Shown one piece after another: positions 17,899 to 26,733 of a DNA stretch of 64,000 nt. The position numbers and the translations under genes are program-made. Source of the DNA: Jiulongibacter sp966250325. GTDB lineage: Bacteria; Bacteroidota; Bacteroidia; Cytophagales; Spirosomataceae. The stretch's first letter is position 1. Every line of letters starts with the position of its first letter. The stretch covers positions 13,325 through 77,324 of the forward strand of contig CBINGY010000017.1 of NCBI GenBank assembly GCA_966250325.1. The letters run 5' to 3'. Under the pieces are notes generated by a model. It did not search any database, was not told the origin of the DNA, and worked only from the letters and a program-made list of their open reading frames with translations.

Positions 17899-17920
17899 GT
17901 GTCAAAATAGTTTTAAAGCG

Positions 17921-18466
17921 TCACTTCTGGATTTCCCCGCGTACCTCAAATTCTTTCCTTCCACCCACGAATAATTCCTGCCAGCCTTTTATTTGATAAT
18001 TAACCAGATTGCCATCTTTCAAATCAACAATCAGATCCTTTTCAGAACTGTACAAATAATTTTTGGTACGTTGAAGGCTCTCTATATGATGTGGTTTGCC
18101 ATTTTCGTCCAGTTCAATGGTGAGACGCTTTACTGGTAAATTTTCACCCTTTTTTAGCGTGTAGGTTATGGTTTCAGTCGATTTTTCTTCTTCATATGAC
18201 AACGTGTAGGCCGATTTATTCAGATCAGATTGCCTGAGCAACTCCAACTCCTTTGACCAGTCGATATCCGAAATAAGTTCTTCGTTTTCCTTCTCCCCAA
18301 TTTTTGAAAATTTTCTTACCGATGGATTTGACTTTTCATTCTCAGCAATGAGCTGATCGGCCAGTTTCTCCAGATCGAAAAAGGTTTTACCGCTTTGTGA
18401 AGTTTGAGGCTGACAAGCCATGACAAGCATAACCAGGCCGGGAAGAATAGCTTTCATTAATTTCAT
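17921..18466 (-). CDS. Lipoprotein of unknown function
   Basis: 181 aa with a lipoprotein signal peptide (LPGLVMLVMAC, Cys18). The mature part is acidic and helical at first (LEKLADQLIAENEKSNPSVRK-like), then beta-rich. Similar proteins of about 180 residues occur in Cytophagales without an assigned role. It has its own promoter box and is convergent with clpB. Confidence 0.7.
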   Translation of the reverse strand: MKLMKAILPGLVMLVMACQPQTSQSGKTFFDLEKLADQLIAENEKSNPSVRKFSKIGEKENEELISDIDWSKELELLRQSDLNKSAYTLSYEEEKSTETITYTLKKGENLPVKRLTIELDENGKPHHIESLQRTKNYLYSSEKDLIVDLKDGNLVNYQIKGWQELFVGGRKEFEVRGEIQK

Positions 18467-18470
18467 ATCA

Positions 18471-18478
18471 CAAATATA
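18471..18478 (-). promoter_or_regulatory. TANNTTTG box of the lipoprotein gene
   Basis: Minus-strand TATATTTG ends 4 nt before the ATG at 18466, again predicting a leaderless or near-leaderless transcript. Confidence 0.55.
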
Positions 18479-18571
18479 AGCGAGTAGAAAACGAATCAGT
18501 TCAGAACAGGACAGCTCAAATAGAAGAATGTTTTTAATTTACCGACAAATCAACCCTAATTGACAAATCGT

Positions 18572-19957
18572 ATGAGTGATCAAGAAACTCACGTTGAAGA
18601 ATTTGAGCGTGAACCTGTACCCGCCAATTCGTGGAAAGACTGGCGTAGTTTTCTGGGAATGTATGCGGGAGAACATGCTGCAGGTACCGAATTTGTCATT
18701 GGCCCGCTCTTTCTCACTACCGGTGTAAGTGCTTTTGATCTGATATTCGGGCTACTTATTGGAAACTTGATGGCCGTGTTATCCTGGCGATACCTCACCG
18801 CTGAAATTGCCGTTAAAAACCGGCTTACTCTCTACTTCCAACTTGAAAAAATTTGCGGAAAAAGTCTGGTCAAATTCTACAATGTGGCAAACGGTGTTCT
18901 TTTTTGTTTTCTGGCAGGTTCCATGTTTACAGTTTCTGCCACAGCCGTCGGGATTCCTTTCGATATGCCCATGCCCAAGCTCACAGATACTTTACCCAAC
19001 GGCCCGCTATGGATCGTAATAGTCCTTCTGTTGGGTGCCCTTACCACCTGGATAGCCATTCGAGGCTATCAAATGGTATCTAAGGCCGCAAACTGGATGT
19101 CTCCGCTTATCATACTTGGCTTTTTGCTGGCCGGCTTTGTGGCTTTGAACCAACTCGGCGTAAAATCATTCTCAGATTTCTGGAATATCTGGGGCGATGG
19201 TCGTGAGCCTTTCCCCGGCCAGATCAAATACACTTTCTGGCATGTAGCTATCTGGAGCTGGTTTGCCAATGCCGCCATGCATGTGGGAATGTCCGACCTT
19301 TCGGTTTTTAGATATGCGAAATCGCCGAAATCTGGCTGGACCACCGCCGCAGGTATGTATGTGGGTCATTTCATGGCCTGGATAGCCGCCGCCTTGCTCT
19401 ATTCTGTTTACCTGAAGTCGGCTGATGCCCAGGCCATGCTCACACAGGGCGAGGCTCCTGCTGTGGCACCAGGTCCGCTGGCTTATAATGCGATCGGTGT
19501 TTTCGGGGTAATTGTGGTAATTCTGGCCGGATGGACCACCGCCAATCCCACTATTTACCGAGCCGGACTAGCGTTTCAGACCTTGTTTCCAAAGATGAAA
19601 ACCAGTTGGGCTACCGTAATAGCTGGTACTGTGGCTACTGCTGCCGGCATTTTTCCTGCCTTCGCTATGAAGCTTCTTGATTTTGTGGCGGTTTATGGGT
19701 TCATCCTGGCTCCCGTAGGTGCAATCATCGTTTTTGATCAGTATTTCATGAAAAAATGGAACCTTCTTCCCCGATTTGCCGAGGAGAAAAATTTGCGGGT
19801 CAACTGGGCAGTCCTTATCGCCTGGGCGGTGTCAGTGGTTTCATTCTATGCGTACTCCGTAAGCACCGGCACTTTTCTGTCGTTCCTTACTTTACCGGCC
19901 TGGCTGTGTAGTGGTGTCTTGTTTCTGGTGCTTAGTAAATGGGTACAGCGGGTCTAA
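18572..19957 (+). CDS. NCS1-family (cytosine/purine permease-like) transporter
   Basis: 461 aa integral membrane protein with about 12 hydrophobic segments. The N-terminal WKDWRSFLGMYAGEHAAGTEFVIGP region and the gene length fit the nucleobase:cation symporter-1 superfamily (CodB/PucI-like), which takes up nucleobases, hydantoins or related vitamins by cation symport. The exact substrate is unclear, because the substrate-contact residues of characterised members are not obviously kept. The ATG at 18572 is preferred to a TTG at 18560. No catabolic gene for a nucleobase is adjacent. Confidence 0.75.
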   Translation: MSDQETHVEEFEREPVPANSWKDWRSFLGMYAGEHAAGTEFVIGPLFLTTGVSAFDLIFGLLIGNLMAVLSWRYLTAEIAVKNRLTLYFQLEKICGKSLVKFYNVANGVLFCFLAGSMFTVSATAVGIPFDMPMPKLTDTLPNGPLWIVIVLLLGALTTWIAIRGYQMVSKAANWMSPLIILGFLLAGFVALNQLGVKSFSDFWNIWGDGREPFPGQIKYTFWHVAIWSWFANAAMHVGMSDLSVFRYAKSPKSGWTTAAGMYVGHFMAWIAAALLYSVYLKSADAQAMLTQGEAPAVAPGPLAYNAIGVFGVIVVILAGWTTANPTIYRAGLAFQTLFPKMKTSWATVIAGTVATAAGIFPAFAMKLLDFVAVYGFILAPVGAIIVFDQYFMKKWNLLPRFAEEKNLRVNWAVLIAWAVSVVSFYAYSVSTGTFLSFLTLPAWLCSGVLFLVLSKWVQRV

Positions 19958-20038
19958 ACAGGAACAAAAAGGCAGTTAATTATTTTGATTTCTGTTTCAA
20001 TTCTCTGAATCTTGAAACCTGAAATAAGTTATCCGGGA

Positions 20039-21217
20039 ATGAAATCTGTTTACATAGTTGCTGCAAAACGTACTCCCATTGGAAGTTTTGGTGGAGTTTT
20101 CAAAGATTTTTCCGCAACAGACCTGGGAGGAAGTAGTGTCAAAGGAACCCTGGAGAATACCGGAATTGACCGTTCCATTGTTGACGAACTTTTCTTCGGA
20201 AATGTCATTTCTGCAGGGATGGGACAGGCCCCCGCCCGACAGGTTGCCGTAAAAGCAGGTTTACCCATTCGTATGCCTGCCAGTGTTGTCAATAAAGTAT
20301 GTGCCAGCGGGATGAAAGCCACCATGCTGGCAGCACAGAGTATTCAGTTGGGTTTGAATGACGTGGTTATAAGTGGTGGCATGGAAAACATGTCGCAGAT
20401 TCCGTTTTATCTGGATAAGGCCCGCTACGGATACGGATATGGAAACGGAAAACTCCTGGATGGTCTGGCATACGACGGCCTCACAGATCCATATGATAAC
20501 AAGGCCATGGGATGTTTCGCAGATGCTACCGCCGAACGTTTTGAACTCTCCCGTGAAGCTCAGGATGAATTTGCTATACAATCTTACAAACGTGCTGCCA
20601 ACGCCTGGCAGCAAGGATTTATGCAGAGAGAGGTAATACCCGTGACTTTAACAGATCGCAAAGGTAATTCCGTTGAAATATCAGAAGATGAAGAATATAA
20701 GAAAGTCATTTTTGAAAAAATACCCGGTTTAAAACCCGTTTTTACCCCAAACGGAACAGTAACCGCAGCCAATGCCTCTACTATAAACGATGGGGCCGCC
20801 ACGCTGGTTTTGGCCTCTGAAGAAGCCGTGACCAGGCACGGGCTCAATCCCTTGGCTAGAATCATATCCTATGCAGATGGAGCCCGTGAGCCCGAATGGT
20901 TTACCATAGCCCCCCTAATAGCGGCGGAAAAAGCATTGCACAGAGCCGGATTAGAAATCGGAGGAATCGACTATTTCGAAGTCAATGAAGCGTTTGCCGC
21001 TGTGCCAATGGCCTTTGCCAAACATTTCGATATTGATCAAAACAAACTTAATGTGCTTGGAGGAGCCGTTTCCCTGGGCCATCCACTGGGCTGCTCAGGA
21101 GCCAGAATTCTGGTCACTCTGCTCAATGTGCTTCAACTTAATAAAGCTAAGAGGGGTATGGCTGCCATATGTAATGGCGGAGGAGGGGCATCTGCTATAA
21201 TTATCGAACGTTTGTAA
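20039..21217 (+). CDS. Acetyl-CoA C-acyltransferase (thiolase)
   Basis: 392 aa type II thiolase that condenses or cleaves acetoacetyl-CoA and related 3-ketoacyl-CoAs. All catalytic residues are present: nucleophile Cys near residue 88 (NKVCASGMKA), His in SLGHPLGCSGAR and the second Cys in CNGGGGAS at the end. The length equals that of AtoB/PhaA. The ATG at 20039 gives the standard N-terminus KSVYIVAAKRTPIGSFGG; a TTG at 20012 would add nine residues. It is not next to other beta-oxidation genes, so a biosynthetic role (acetoacetyl-CoA for isoprenoid or ketone metabolism) is equally possible. A second, atypical thiolase lies at 59420-60535. Confidence 0.93.
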   Translation: MKSVYIVAAKRTPIGSFGGVFKDFSATDLGGSSVKGTLENTGIDRSIVDELFFGNVISAGMGQAPARQVAVKAGLPIRMPASVVNKVCASGMKATMLAAQSIQLGLNDVVISGGMENMSQIPFYLDKARYGYGYGNGKLLDGLAYDGLTDPYDNKAMGCFADATAERFELSREAQDEFAIQSYKRAANAWQQGFMQREVIPVTLTDRKGNSVEISEDEEYKKVIFEKIPGLKPVFTPNGTVTAANASTINDGAATLVLASEEAVTRHGLNPLARIISYADGAREPEWFTIAPLIAAEKALHRAGLEIGGIDYFEVNEAFAAVPMAFAKHFDIDQNKLNVLGGAVSLGHPLGCSGARILVTLLNVLQLNKAKRGMAAICNGGGGASAIIIERL

Positions 21218-21334
21218 GGGTTTTAGCTAAATTTCAAAATATCCGTCTTCAAAGCTTGGTTATTATTTCCTGAAGTGCTAGTTTAACCACCGATCACAGT
21301 GATGATCCTGGTTCATGTGCTTTAATAATCCTTT

Positions 21335-22666
21335 ATGAGCGAAAACACCACCAAAAAACTGTACGTGCTTGATACGTCTGTTTTACTTTTCGACCACAAT
21401 TCGATTCAGAATTTTGAAGACAACGACGTGGCCATCCCCATTACCGTTCTTGAAGAACTGGACAATTTCAAAATCGGAAATGACACCAAAAACTTTGAAG
21501 CCCGGGCGGTAATCCGTATTCTGGACAAGCTTTCAGGAGTGGGTGGTCTGGATAACTGGATAAAGATTGGCCGTGGAAAAGGGAATATTAAGATTGTGAT
21601 GAATACCGGTAATCTGAAGACTGATGCGGTTAAAGTTTTTGGCTCAGATAAGAACGATCACCGAATCATTAATGCGGCCCTTTCTTTGCAGCAGTCGCGG
21701 TCAAAAACCCGGGTGGTACTTGTAACCAAAGACATCAACCTGCGGCTCAAAGCCAAAGCGATAGGTCTGAACTCTGAAGACTATCTCACAGGTAAAGTCA
21801 AAGACATGGATACTCTTTCTGAGGGTGCTTCCGCTTTCAATCAGTTAGACTCAGAAATTATTCATAACCTGTATTCGAAAGGAAAAATAAAGGAGAATGG
21901 CATTCTAAACGGAGCCAAAGTGGCGAATGGCTATTACGTACTCAATAATTGCTCTGACTCGGTTCTGGCTCGCTACGACAGCCAGACTGACACCCTCACC
22001 CGGGTGGAAAAGGCCTACGCGTACGGAATAAAACCCAAAAATGCCGAGCAAACCTTTGCTATGGATGCCCTGCTGAATGACGAAATCAAGTTGGTGGCCA
22101 TTCAGGGGGTAGCCGGTACAGGAAAAACTTTGCTGGCTCTGGCTGCGGCTCTGGAACAAAAAAGTAAGTACGAACAGATTATTCTGGCACGCCCTATCAT
22201 TCCTTTGAGCAATCGGGAAATCGGATTTCTTCCCGGCGGGGCAGAAGAGAAAATTTCTCCCTACATGCAGCCCCTCTTCGATAATCTGAAATACATAAAA
22301 TCCCAGTTTAAGGGAACCGAAAAGCGGGCAAAGGTGCTGGAGGAACTCGAAGAAAGTGGAAAATTAACCATCACCGCTCTGGCATTTATTCGCGGGAGAA
22401 GTTTCGCAAACGTGATGTTTATTGTGGATGAAGCCCAAAACCTCACGCCGCATGAAGTAAAAACCATCATTACCCGGGCAGGAGAAGGAACAAAAATCGT
22501 ATTCACCGGGGACATAGCCCAGATAGACACACCTTATATGGATGAACAGTCAAACGGACTCAGCTATCTCATTGATAAGCTGAAAGGCAATCATCTCTTT
22601 GCCCACATAAAACTCGAAAAAGGGGAACGATCTGAACTGGCGAATCTGGCAAACGAGCTGCTCTGA
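21335..22666 (+). CDS. PIN domain-PhoH ATPase fusion (PhoH2-type)
   Basis: 443 aa. Residues 1-150 are a PIN-domain RNase (LYVLDTSVLLFDHNS with the first acidic residue, then KTRVVLVTKDINLRLKAKAIG). Residues 230-443 are a PhoH-type P-loop ATPase (GVAGTGKTLLALAA near 257, then FIVDEAQNLTPHEVKT, then FTGDIAQID). PhoH2 proteins are ATP-driven RNA-unwinding RNases. Here the gene is widespread and chromosomal, not paired with an antitoxin. Single-gene unit. Confidence 0.92.
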   Translation: MSENTTKKLYVLDTSVLLFDHNSIQNFEDNDVAIPITVLEELDNFKIGNDTKNFEARAVIRILDKLSGVGGLDNWIKIGRGKGNIKIVMNTGNLKTDAVKVFGSDKNDHRIINAALSLQQSRSKTRVVLVTKDINLRLKAKAIGLNSEDYLTGKVKDMDTLSEGASAFNQLDSEIIHNLYSKGKIKENGILNGAKVANGYYVLNNCSDSVLARYDSQTDTLTRVEKAYAYGIKPKNAEQTFAMDALLNDEIKLVAIQGVAGTGKTLLALAAALEQKSKYEQIILARPIIPLSNREIGFLPGGAEEKISPYMQPLFDNLKYIKSQFKGTEKRAKVLEELEESGKLTITALAFIRGRSFANVMFIVDEAQNLTPHEVKTIITRAGEGTKIVFTGDIAQIDTPYMDEQSNGLSYLIDKLKGNHLFAHIKLEKGERSELANLANELL

Positions 22667-22792
22667 TTTAATCTTCTTAGTTGGTTTGTACTCACGCCAG
22701 CAAACCGATTTTTTGACGAAAACCTCTCATTTGAAAGGGATTTTGGTTCTGTTTAGACTTTCAATTTGTAATTTGCAGAAAACCTGAACCCT

Positions 22793-24226
22793 ATGAAAAA
22801 ACTTCTTCTGCTGTTCATTCCCTTCCTTTTTCAATCTGCCGTTTCTCTGGAAACGAATCGATCGCCCAATGTCATTCTCATATTTATGGATGACATGGGG
22901 TATGGTGACCTTAGCTGTTACGGAGCCAGCACCTACCGCACCGCCAACATAGATCGTCTGGCATCAGAAGGCATCCGTTTCACCAGCTTTCTGGCAGCAC
23001 AAGCCGTATGCAGTGCTTCCCGGGCGGCTTTAATGACCGGCTGCTATCCAAACCGCATGAACATCAGCGGTGCCTATTTCCCGGGAGATAAGGTAGGACT
23101 TCACCCCGAGGAAACTACCATGGCTGAGCTCCTGAAAGAAAAAGGCTACGCCACGGGCATCTTTGGTAAATGGCACCTGGGTGATGAGAAGAAATTTCTG
23201 CCTCTTCAGCAAGGCTTTGACGAATATGTAGGAATCCCTTACTCCAACGATATGTGGCCCATCGGATATGACGGAAAACCCTCCTCGGCAGGATGGAAAG
23301 CTACTATTGCGAAGCTTCCGATTGTGGTCAATAACGATATCTCACGCTATGTAGAAACGCTCGACGAACAGGGTCAGTTAACCCGACTCTACACAGAGAA
23401 AGCCGTGTCATTTATCGAAAGAAATAAGAATAAAACTTTCTTCCTGTATCTGCCTCATTCTATGCCTCATGTTCCCATCGGTGTCTCTGAGGCGTTCAGA
23501 GGTAAAAGCGGTCAGGGGCTATACGCCGATCTTATGCTGGAAATTGATTGGTCGATCGGTGAAATTATGAAAACTCTTGAAAAGAACGGGCTTGATGAAA
23601 ATACACTGGTCATTTTCACAAGCGATAACGGCCCCTGGCTGAATTACGGAAACCATGCAGGCTCTACCGGAGGCTTTCGTGAAGGTAAAGGGGTGACTTA
23701 CGAAGGCGGTCATCGCGTGCCTGGTATAGTACGCTGGAAAGGGCATGTGCCTGCTGGTTTGGTTTGTAATCAACTCACTTCTACCATTGACCTGTTGCCT
23801 ACGATTGCAGAAATATGCGGTACCTCACTTCCCAAAAACAAGATTGACGGCGTAAGTCTGAAAGCTATTTTCGATGGAAATATGGATGCTAAACCAAGGG
23901 AATTCTTTGCTTATTACTATCGAAAAAACAACCTTGAAGCCGTTCGGAAAGATCACTGGAAACTAGTTTTGCCCCATGAAGGCAGGACTTACACCGGATT
24001 TCTCCCCGGAAGCGATGGATATCCCGGCCCCAATACAGAAAATCATGATGAACCGCGGGCTCTCTTTGACCTCAGACGTGATCCTGGTGAAAGATACGAC
24101 GTTTCCCGTCTTTATCCGGAAATTGTCAAGGAACTGGAAGCCTACGCAGAAACCGTAAGAGCTGATTTGGGAGATGATATCACTGGCAAAATCGGACCTA
24201 ACCGACGCCCGTTGGGTAGAATATAA
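22793..24226 (+). CDS. Sulfatase (S1 family), exported
   Basis: 477 aa with signal peptide (KKLLLLFIPFLFQSAVS). The formylglycine signature is CSASRAALMTG with C73; CxAxR is the alternative to the usual CxPSR and is still a substrate for maturases. Metal ligands D33-D34 (FMDDMGYGD), GKWHLGDE and TSDNGPW follow in family order, and the C-terminal subdomain with DLRRDPGERYD is complete. It hydrolyses sulfate esters outside the cytoplasm; the substrate is unknown. It is only distantly similar to the sulfatase at 7895-9388, so this is not a recent duplication. The 126 bp upstream hold no clear promoter. Confidence 0.92.
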   Translation: MKKLLLLFIPFLFQSAVSLETNRSPNVILIFMDDMGYGDLSCYGASTYRTANIDRLASEGIRFTSFLAAQAVCSASRAALMTGCYPNRMNISGAYFPGDKVGLHPEETTMAELLKEKGYATGIFGKWHLGDEKKFLPLQQGFDEYVGIPYSNDMWPIGYDGKPSSAGWKATIAKLPIVVNNDISRYVETLDEQGQLTRLYTEKAVSFIERNKNKTFFLYLPHSMPHVPIGVSEAFRGKSGQGLYADLMLEIDWSIGEIMKTLEKNGLDENTLVIFTSDNGPWLNYGNHAGSTGGFREGKGVTYEGGHRVPGIVRWKGHVPAGLVCNQLTSTIDLLPTIAEICGTSLPKNKIDGVSLKAIFDGNMDAKPREFFAYYYRKNNLEAVRKDHWKLVLPHEGRTYTGFLPGSDGYPGPNTENHDEPRALFDLRRDPGERYDVSRLYPEIVKELEAYAETVRADLGDDITGKIGPNRRPLGRI

Positions 24227-24332
24227 CTTTGCTCGTTCAGTGAAAGCATTCACTTGTACATGATTTAGCTTTTTACGTTCAATCGGGGAATGATCTGGCC
24301 GGTGCTCATGTTTTCTATTTGAAAATTATCAA

Positions 24333-25049
24333 ATGAATATGTCTGAAAAAGTAGCATTTATAACCGGAGGAAGTAAAGGAATAGGGTATGGCGTAGCCGA
24401 AGTTCTGATTAAGGAAGGGATCAAAGTTGCCCTAACTAGCAGAAGTCAATCCGCTGCAGATGAGGCTGCAGCTAATCTAAATACCCTTCGACCCGGATTC
24501 GCCCTTGGACTGGAATCGGATGTACGAAGTCTGGAATCACAACAAAAAGCTGTTCAAACGGTATTAAGTACCTGGGGGCGTATTGATTATTTCATTGCCA
24601 ATGCAGGGGTAGGTCATTTTGCACCGCTGGAAGGCCTGTCTGCTGATCAATGGAATGAAACTATTGACATAAACCTCACAGGAGTCTTTTATTCGGCCAA
24701 AGCTTCACTTGAGGCTCTGAAAGCCTCGAAAGGATATTTCATCACCATCGCCTCGCTAGCCGGAACCAATTTCTTTGCCAATGGAACGGCTTATAATGCG
24801 AGCAAGTTTGGACTGGTAGGCTTCACCCAGGCAATGATGCTGGACGTAAGAAACGACGATATCAAAGTTAGTACCATCATGCCGGGATCTGTAGCAACCT
24901 ACTTTAACGGCCATATTCCGAATGATGCCGATGCCTGGAAAATTCAGCCGGAAGATATCGGCCAGATTGTTTCAGACCTCATCAAAATGCCAGCTCGTAC
25001 GCTTCCAAGTAAGATTGAGGTGCGGCCTAGTAAAACCGCCTCCAAATAA
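24333..25049 (+). CDS. Short-chain dehydrogenase/reductase
   Basis: 238 aa classical SDR. The NAD(P) motif TGGSKGIG is at the N-terminus, NAGVG follows near residue 89, and the catalytic Ser and YNASK are present (IASLAG, then TAYNASKFGLVG). It reduces or oxidises a keto/hydroxy group in an unknown substrate. It lies 9 nt upstream of a second SDR gene and is almost certainly cotranscribed with it. Confidence 0.9.
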   Translation: MNMSEKVAFITGGSKGIGYGVAEVLIKEGIKVALTSRSQSAADEAAANLNTLRPGFALGLESDVRSLESQQKAVQTVLSTWGRIDYFIANAGVGHFAPLEGLSADQWNETIDINLTGVFYSAKASLEALKASKGYFITIASLAGTNFFANGTAYNASKFGLVGFTQAMMLDVRNDDIKVSTIMPGSVATYFNGHIPNDADAWKIQPEDIGQIVSDLIKMPARTLPSKIEVRPSKTASK

Positions 25050-25058
25050 ATTCTGAAT

Positions 25059-25838
25059 ATGAACCTCTCATTAAAAAACAAGTACGCTCTGGTTTGCGGA
25101 AGTACCGATGGTATAGGCTGGGCGGCGGCTGTGGAACTGGCCCTTATGGGGGCAAACGTGACGCTCTTTGCCAGAAACAAGGAAAAACTTCGGGAGAAAA
25201 CCGCCTTGCTGGATATAACCAAAGGGCAGAAACACCGTTTCCTGGTCGCCGATTTCGCCGATACAGCCTCTGTGAAAGAAGCTCTTAAAACCAGCAAAGG
25301 CCAATTTCATATCCTGATAAATAACACCGGTGGCCCTGCAGGAGGAGCTTTGTTGGAAGAAAAGGCCGAGAAATTTCAGGAAACCTTTGAACAGCATCTG
25401 GTCATAAATCAACTGCTGGCCCAACATGTGGTTCCCTACATGAAAAAAGAGAAATTTGGCAGAATTGTCAATGTTACTTCCGTATCGCTCAAGCAGCCGA
25501 TTGTAGGGCTTGGCGTGAGTAATACGGTGAGATGGGCTGTAGCGGCCTGGGCCAAAACTCTTTCGAAGGAACTTGCACATACGGGTATTACCGTGAACAA
25601 TGTTTTGCCTGGCTATACCCTCACAGGGCGTCTGGAAACCGTAAACAAACTCAAAGCTCAACGTGAAAAAAAATCGGTGGAGCAGGTGGAGAAGGAAATC
25701 ATTGAGACCATTCCCTCTGGTAAATTTGCCGCCCCTGAAGAAGTTGGTGCTGCTATTGCCTTCCTTTGTTCGCCGGCAGCAGCCTCTATCAACGGAATAA
25801 ATCTACCCGTAGATGGCGGAATGAGTGCTGGCCTCTAA
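25059..25838 (+). CDS. Divergent SDR-family protein lacking the YxxxK motif
   Basis: 259 aa. It has the cofactor motif GSTDGIGWAAA and the NNTGGPAGG loop, and ends with the FabG-like FLCSPAAASINGINLPVDGG. At the active site, where YSASK is expected, the sequence reads SNTVRW: by alignment with the adjacent conserved AKTL block, Tyr is replaced by Ser and Lys by Arg. A subgroup annotated as FabG homologs shows this change. Catalysis by the usual mechanism is therefore doubtful, and it may be a binding protein or use another residue. It is in an operon with the classical SDR before it. Confidence 0.82.
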   Translation: MNLSLKNKYALVCGSTDGIGWAAAVELALMGANVTLFARNKEKLREKTALLDITKGQKHRFLVADFADTASVKEALKTSKGQFHILINNTGGPAGGALLEEKAEKFQETFEQHLVINQLLAQHVVPYMKKEKFGRIVNVTSVSLKQPIVGLGVSNTVRWAVAAWAKTLSKELAHTGITVNNVLPGYTLTGRLETVNKLKAQREKKSVEQVEKEIIETIPSGKFAAPEEVGAAIAFLCSPAAASINGINLPVDGGMSAGL

Positions 25839-25895
25839 TTTTCATTACTTTCAATTTATTTTGAACGTTCTTGTAAGTTATTTAGATTATTAACT

Positions 25896-25903
25896 TATAT
25901 TTG
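25896..25903 (+). promoter_or_regulatory. TANNTTTG box of the pentapeptide gene
   Basis: TATATTTG, 21 nt before the ATG at 25925. It overlaps an in-frame TTG at 25901, which rules that TTG out as the start. Confidence 0.6.
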
Positions 25904-25924
25904 AAACGTTTACGCTTGCTTTCC

Positions 25925-26485
25925 ATGTTTGAATCACAGGAATTTGTGAATCTGGTTTACACCAGTTCAAAATTGCCATTAGGCACCTACGATAGCTGTC
26001 GTTTTTTCGGCTGTGACTTTTCGGGCTGTCATCTTTCCAATCAAAATTTTGTGGAGTGTGTTTTTGAGGATTGTAATTTGAGCAATTCGTACATCAAAAG
26101 CTCTTCGTTTAAAGATGTCCGTTTTGTCGGTTGCAAAATAATGGGAGTATTATGGGGAGAAGCAAATCCTTTTCTGCTTCAGCTGAAATTTGATAAGTGC
26201 CAGTTAAGTATGTGCTCCTTTTACGGTCTCTCATTGAAAGGAATTGACTTTAACGGAAGTACCCTCCGGGAAGTTGACTTTACAGGTGCCGATCTCACAT
26301 CGGCTTCTTTCACTGACTGCGATCTGGCAAACGCTCATTTTGAGAGAAGTATTCTCGAGAAAGCTGATTTCAGGAATGCAGAGAACATAGTGATTGATCC
26401 GGAAATTAACCGCATGAAAGGTGCCCTGTTTGGCCGGGATCAATTAGCGGGCCTTCTCGCAAAGTATCAACTTCGGATCAGTTAA
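25925..26485 (+). CDS. Pentapeptide-repeat protein
   Basis: 186 aa. Imperfect A(D/N)LXX-type pentapeptides run through most of the chain (FFGCDFSGCHLSNQNF, CVFEDCNLSNSYI, GADLTSASFTDCDLANAHF, SILEKADFRNAE), predicting a right-handed quadrilateral beta-helix. An interruption around residues 75-85 divides it into two coils, as in Qnr-type proteins. Qnr/MfpA members protect DNA gyrase from fluoroquinolones, but most pentapeptide proteins have unknown roles and no gyrase link can be claimed from sequence alone. Confidence 0.85.
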   Translation: MFESQEFVNLVYTSSKLPLGTYDSCRFFGCDFSGCHLSNQNFVECVFEDCNLSNSYIKSSSFKDVRFVGCKIMGVLWGEANPFLLQLKFDKCQLSMCSFYGLSLKGIDFNGSTLREVDFTGADLTSASFTDCDLANAHFERSILEKADFRNAENIVIDPEINRMKGALFGRDQLAGLLAKYQLRIS

Positions 26486-26733
26486 ACCGGGGCAGCAGGA
26501 ATATTAAAATGCGAAAATCAAAAATTTAACTTTTCTAACATTTCTCATAATGCCTCAAAATGAAATAATTCGGGGAACACATTCCTCAAATTGGGAATGG
26601 TCAAATAAGCTTCAAAAAATATTTTTATATAAATTTCACATTTCTAGATATTTATATTGATTTTTGTGAATCTATTTAGCATAAAACTCTCGAAAGAAAT
26701 ACGTGCTTTCAATGAAAAAAGAATTTTATTTTA

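Noticed and set aside
25071..25661. 196-codon open frame antisense to the second SDR gene
   Set aside because: Shadow of a clear SDR coding sequence with intact cofactor motifs.
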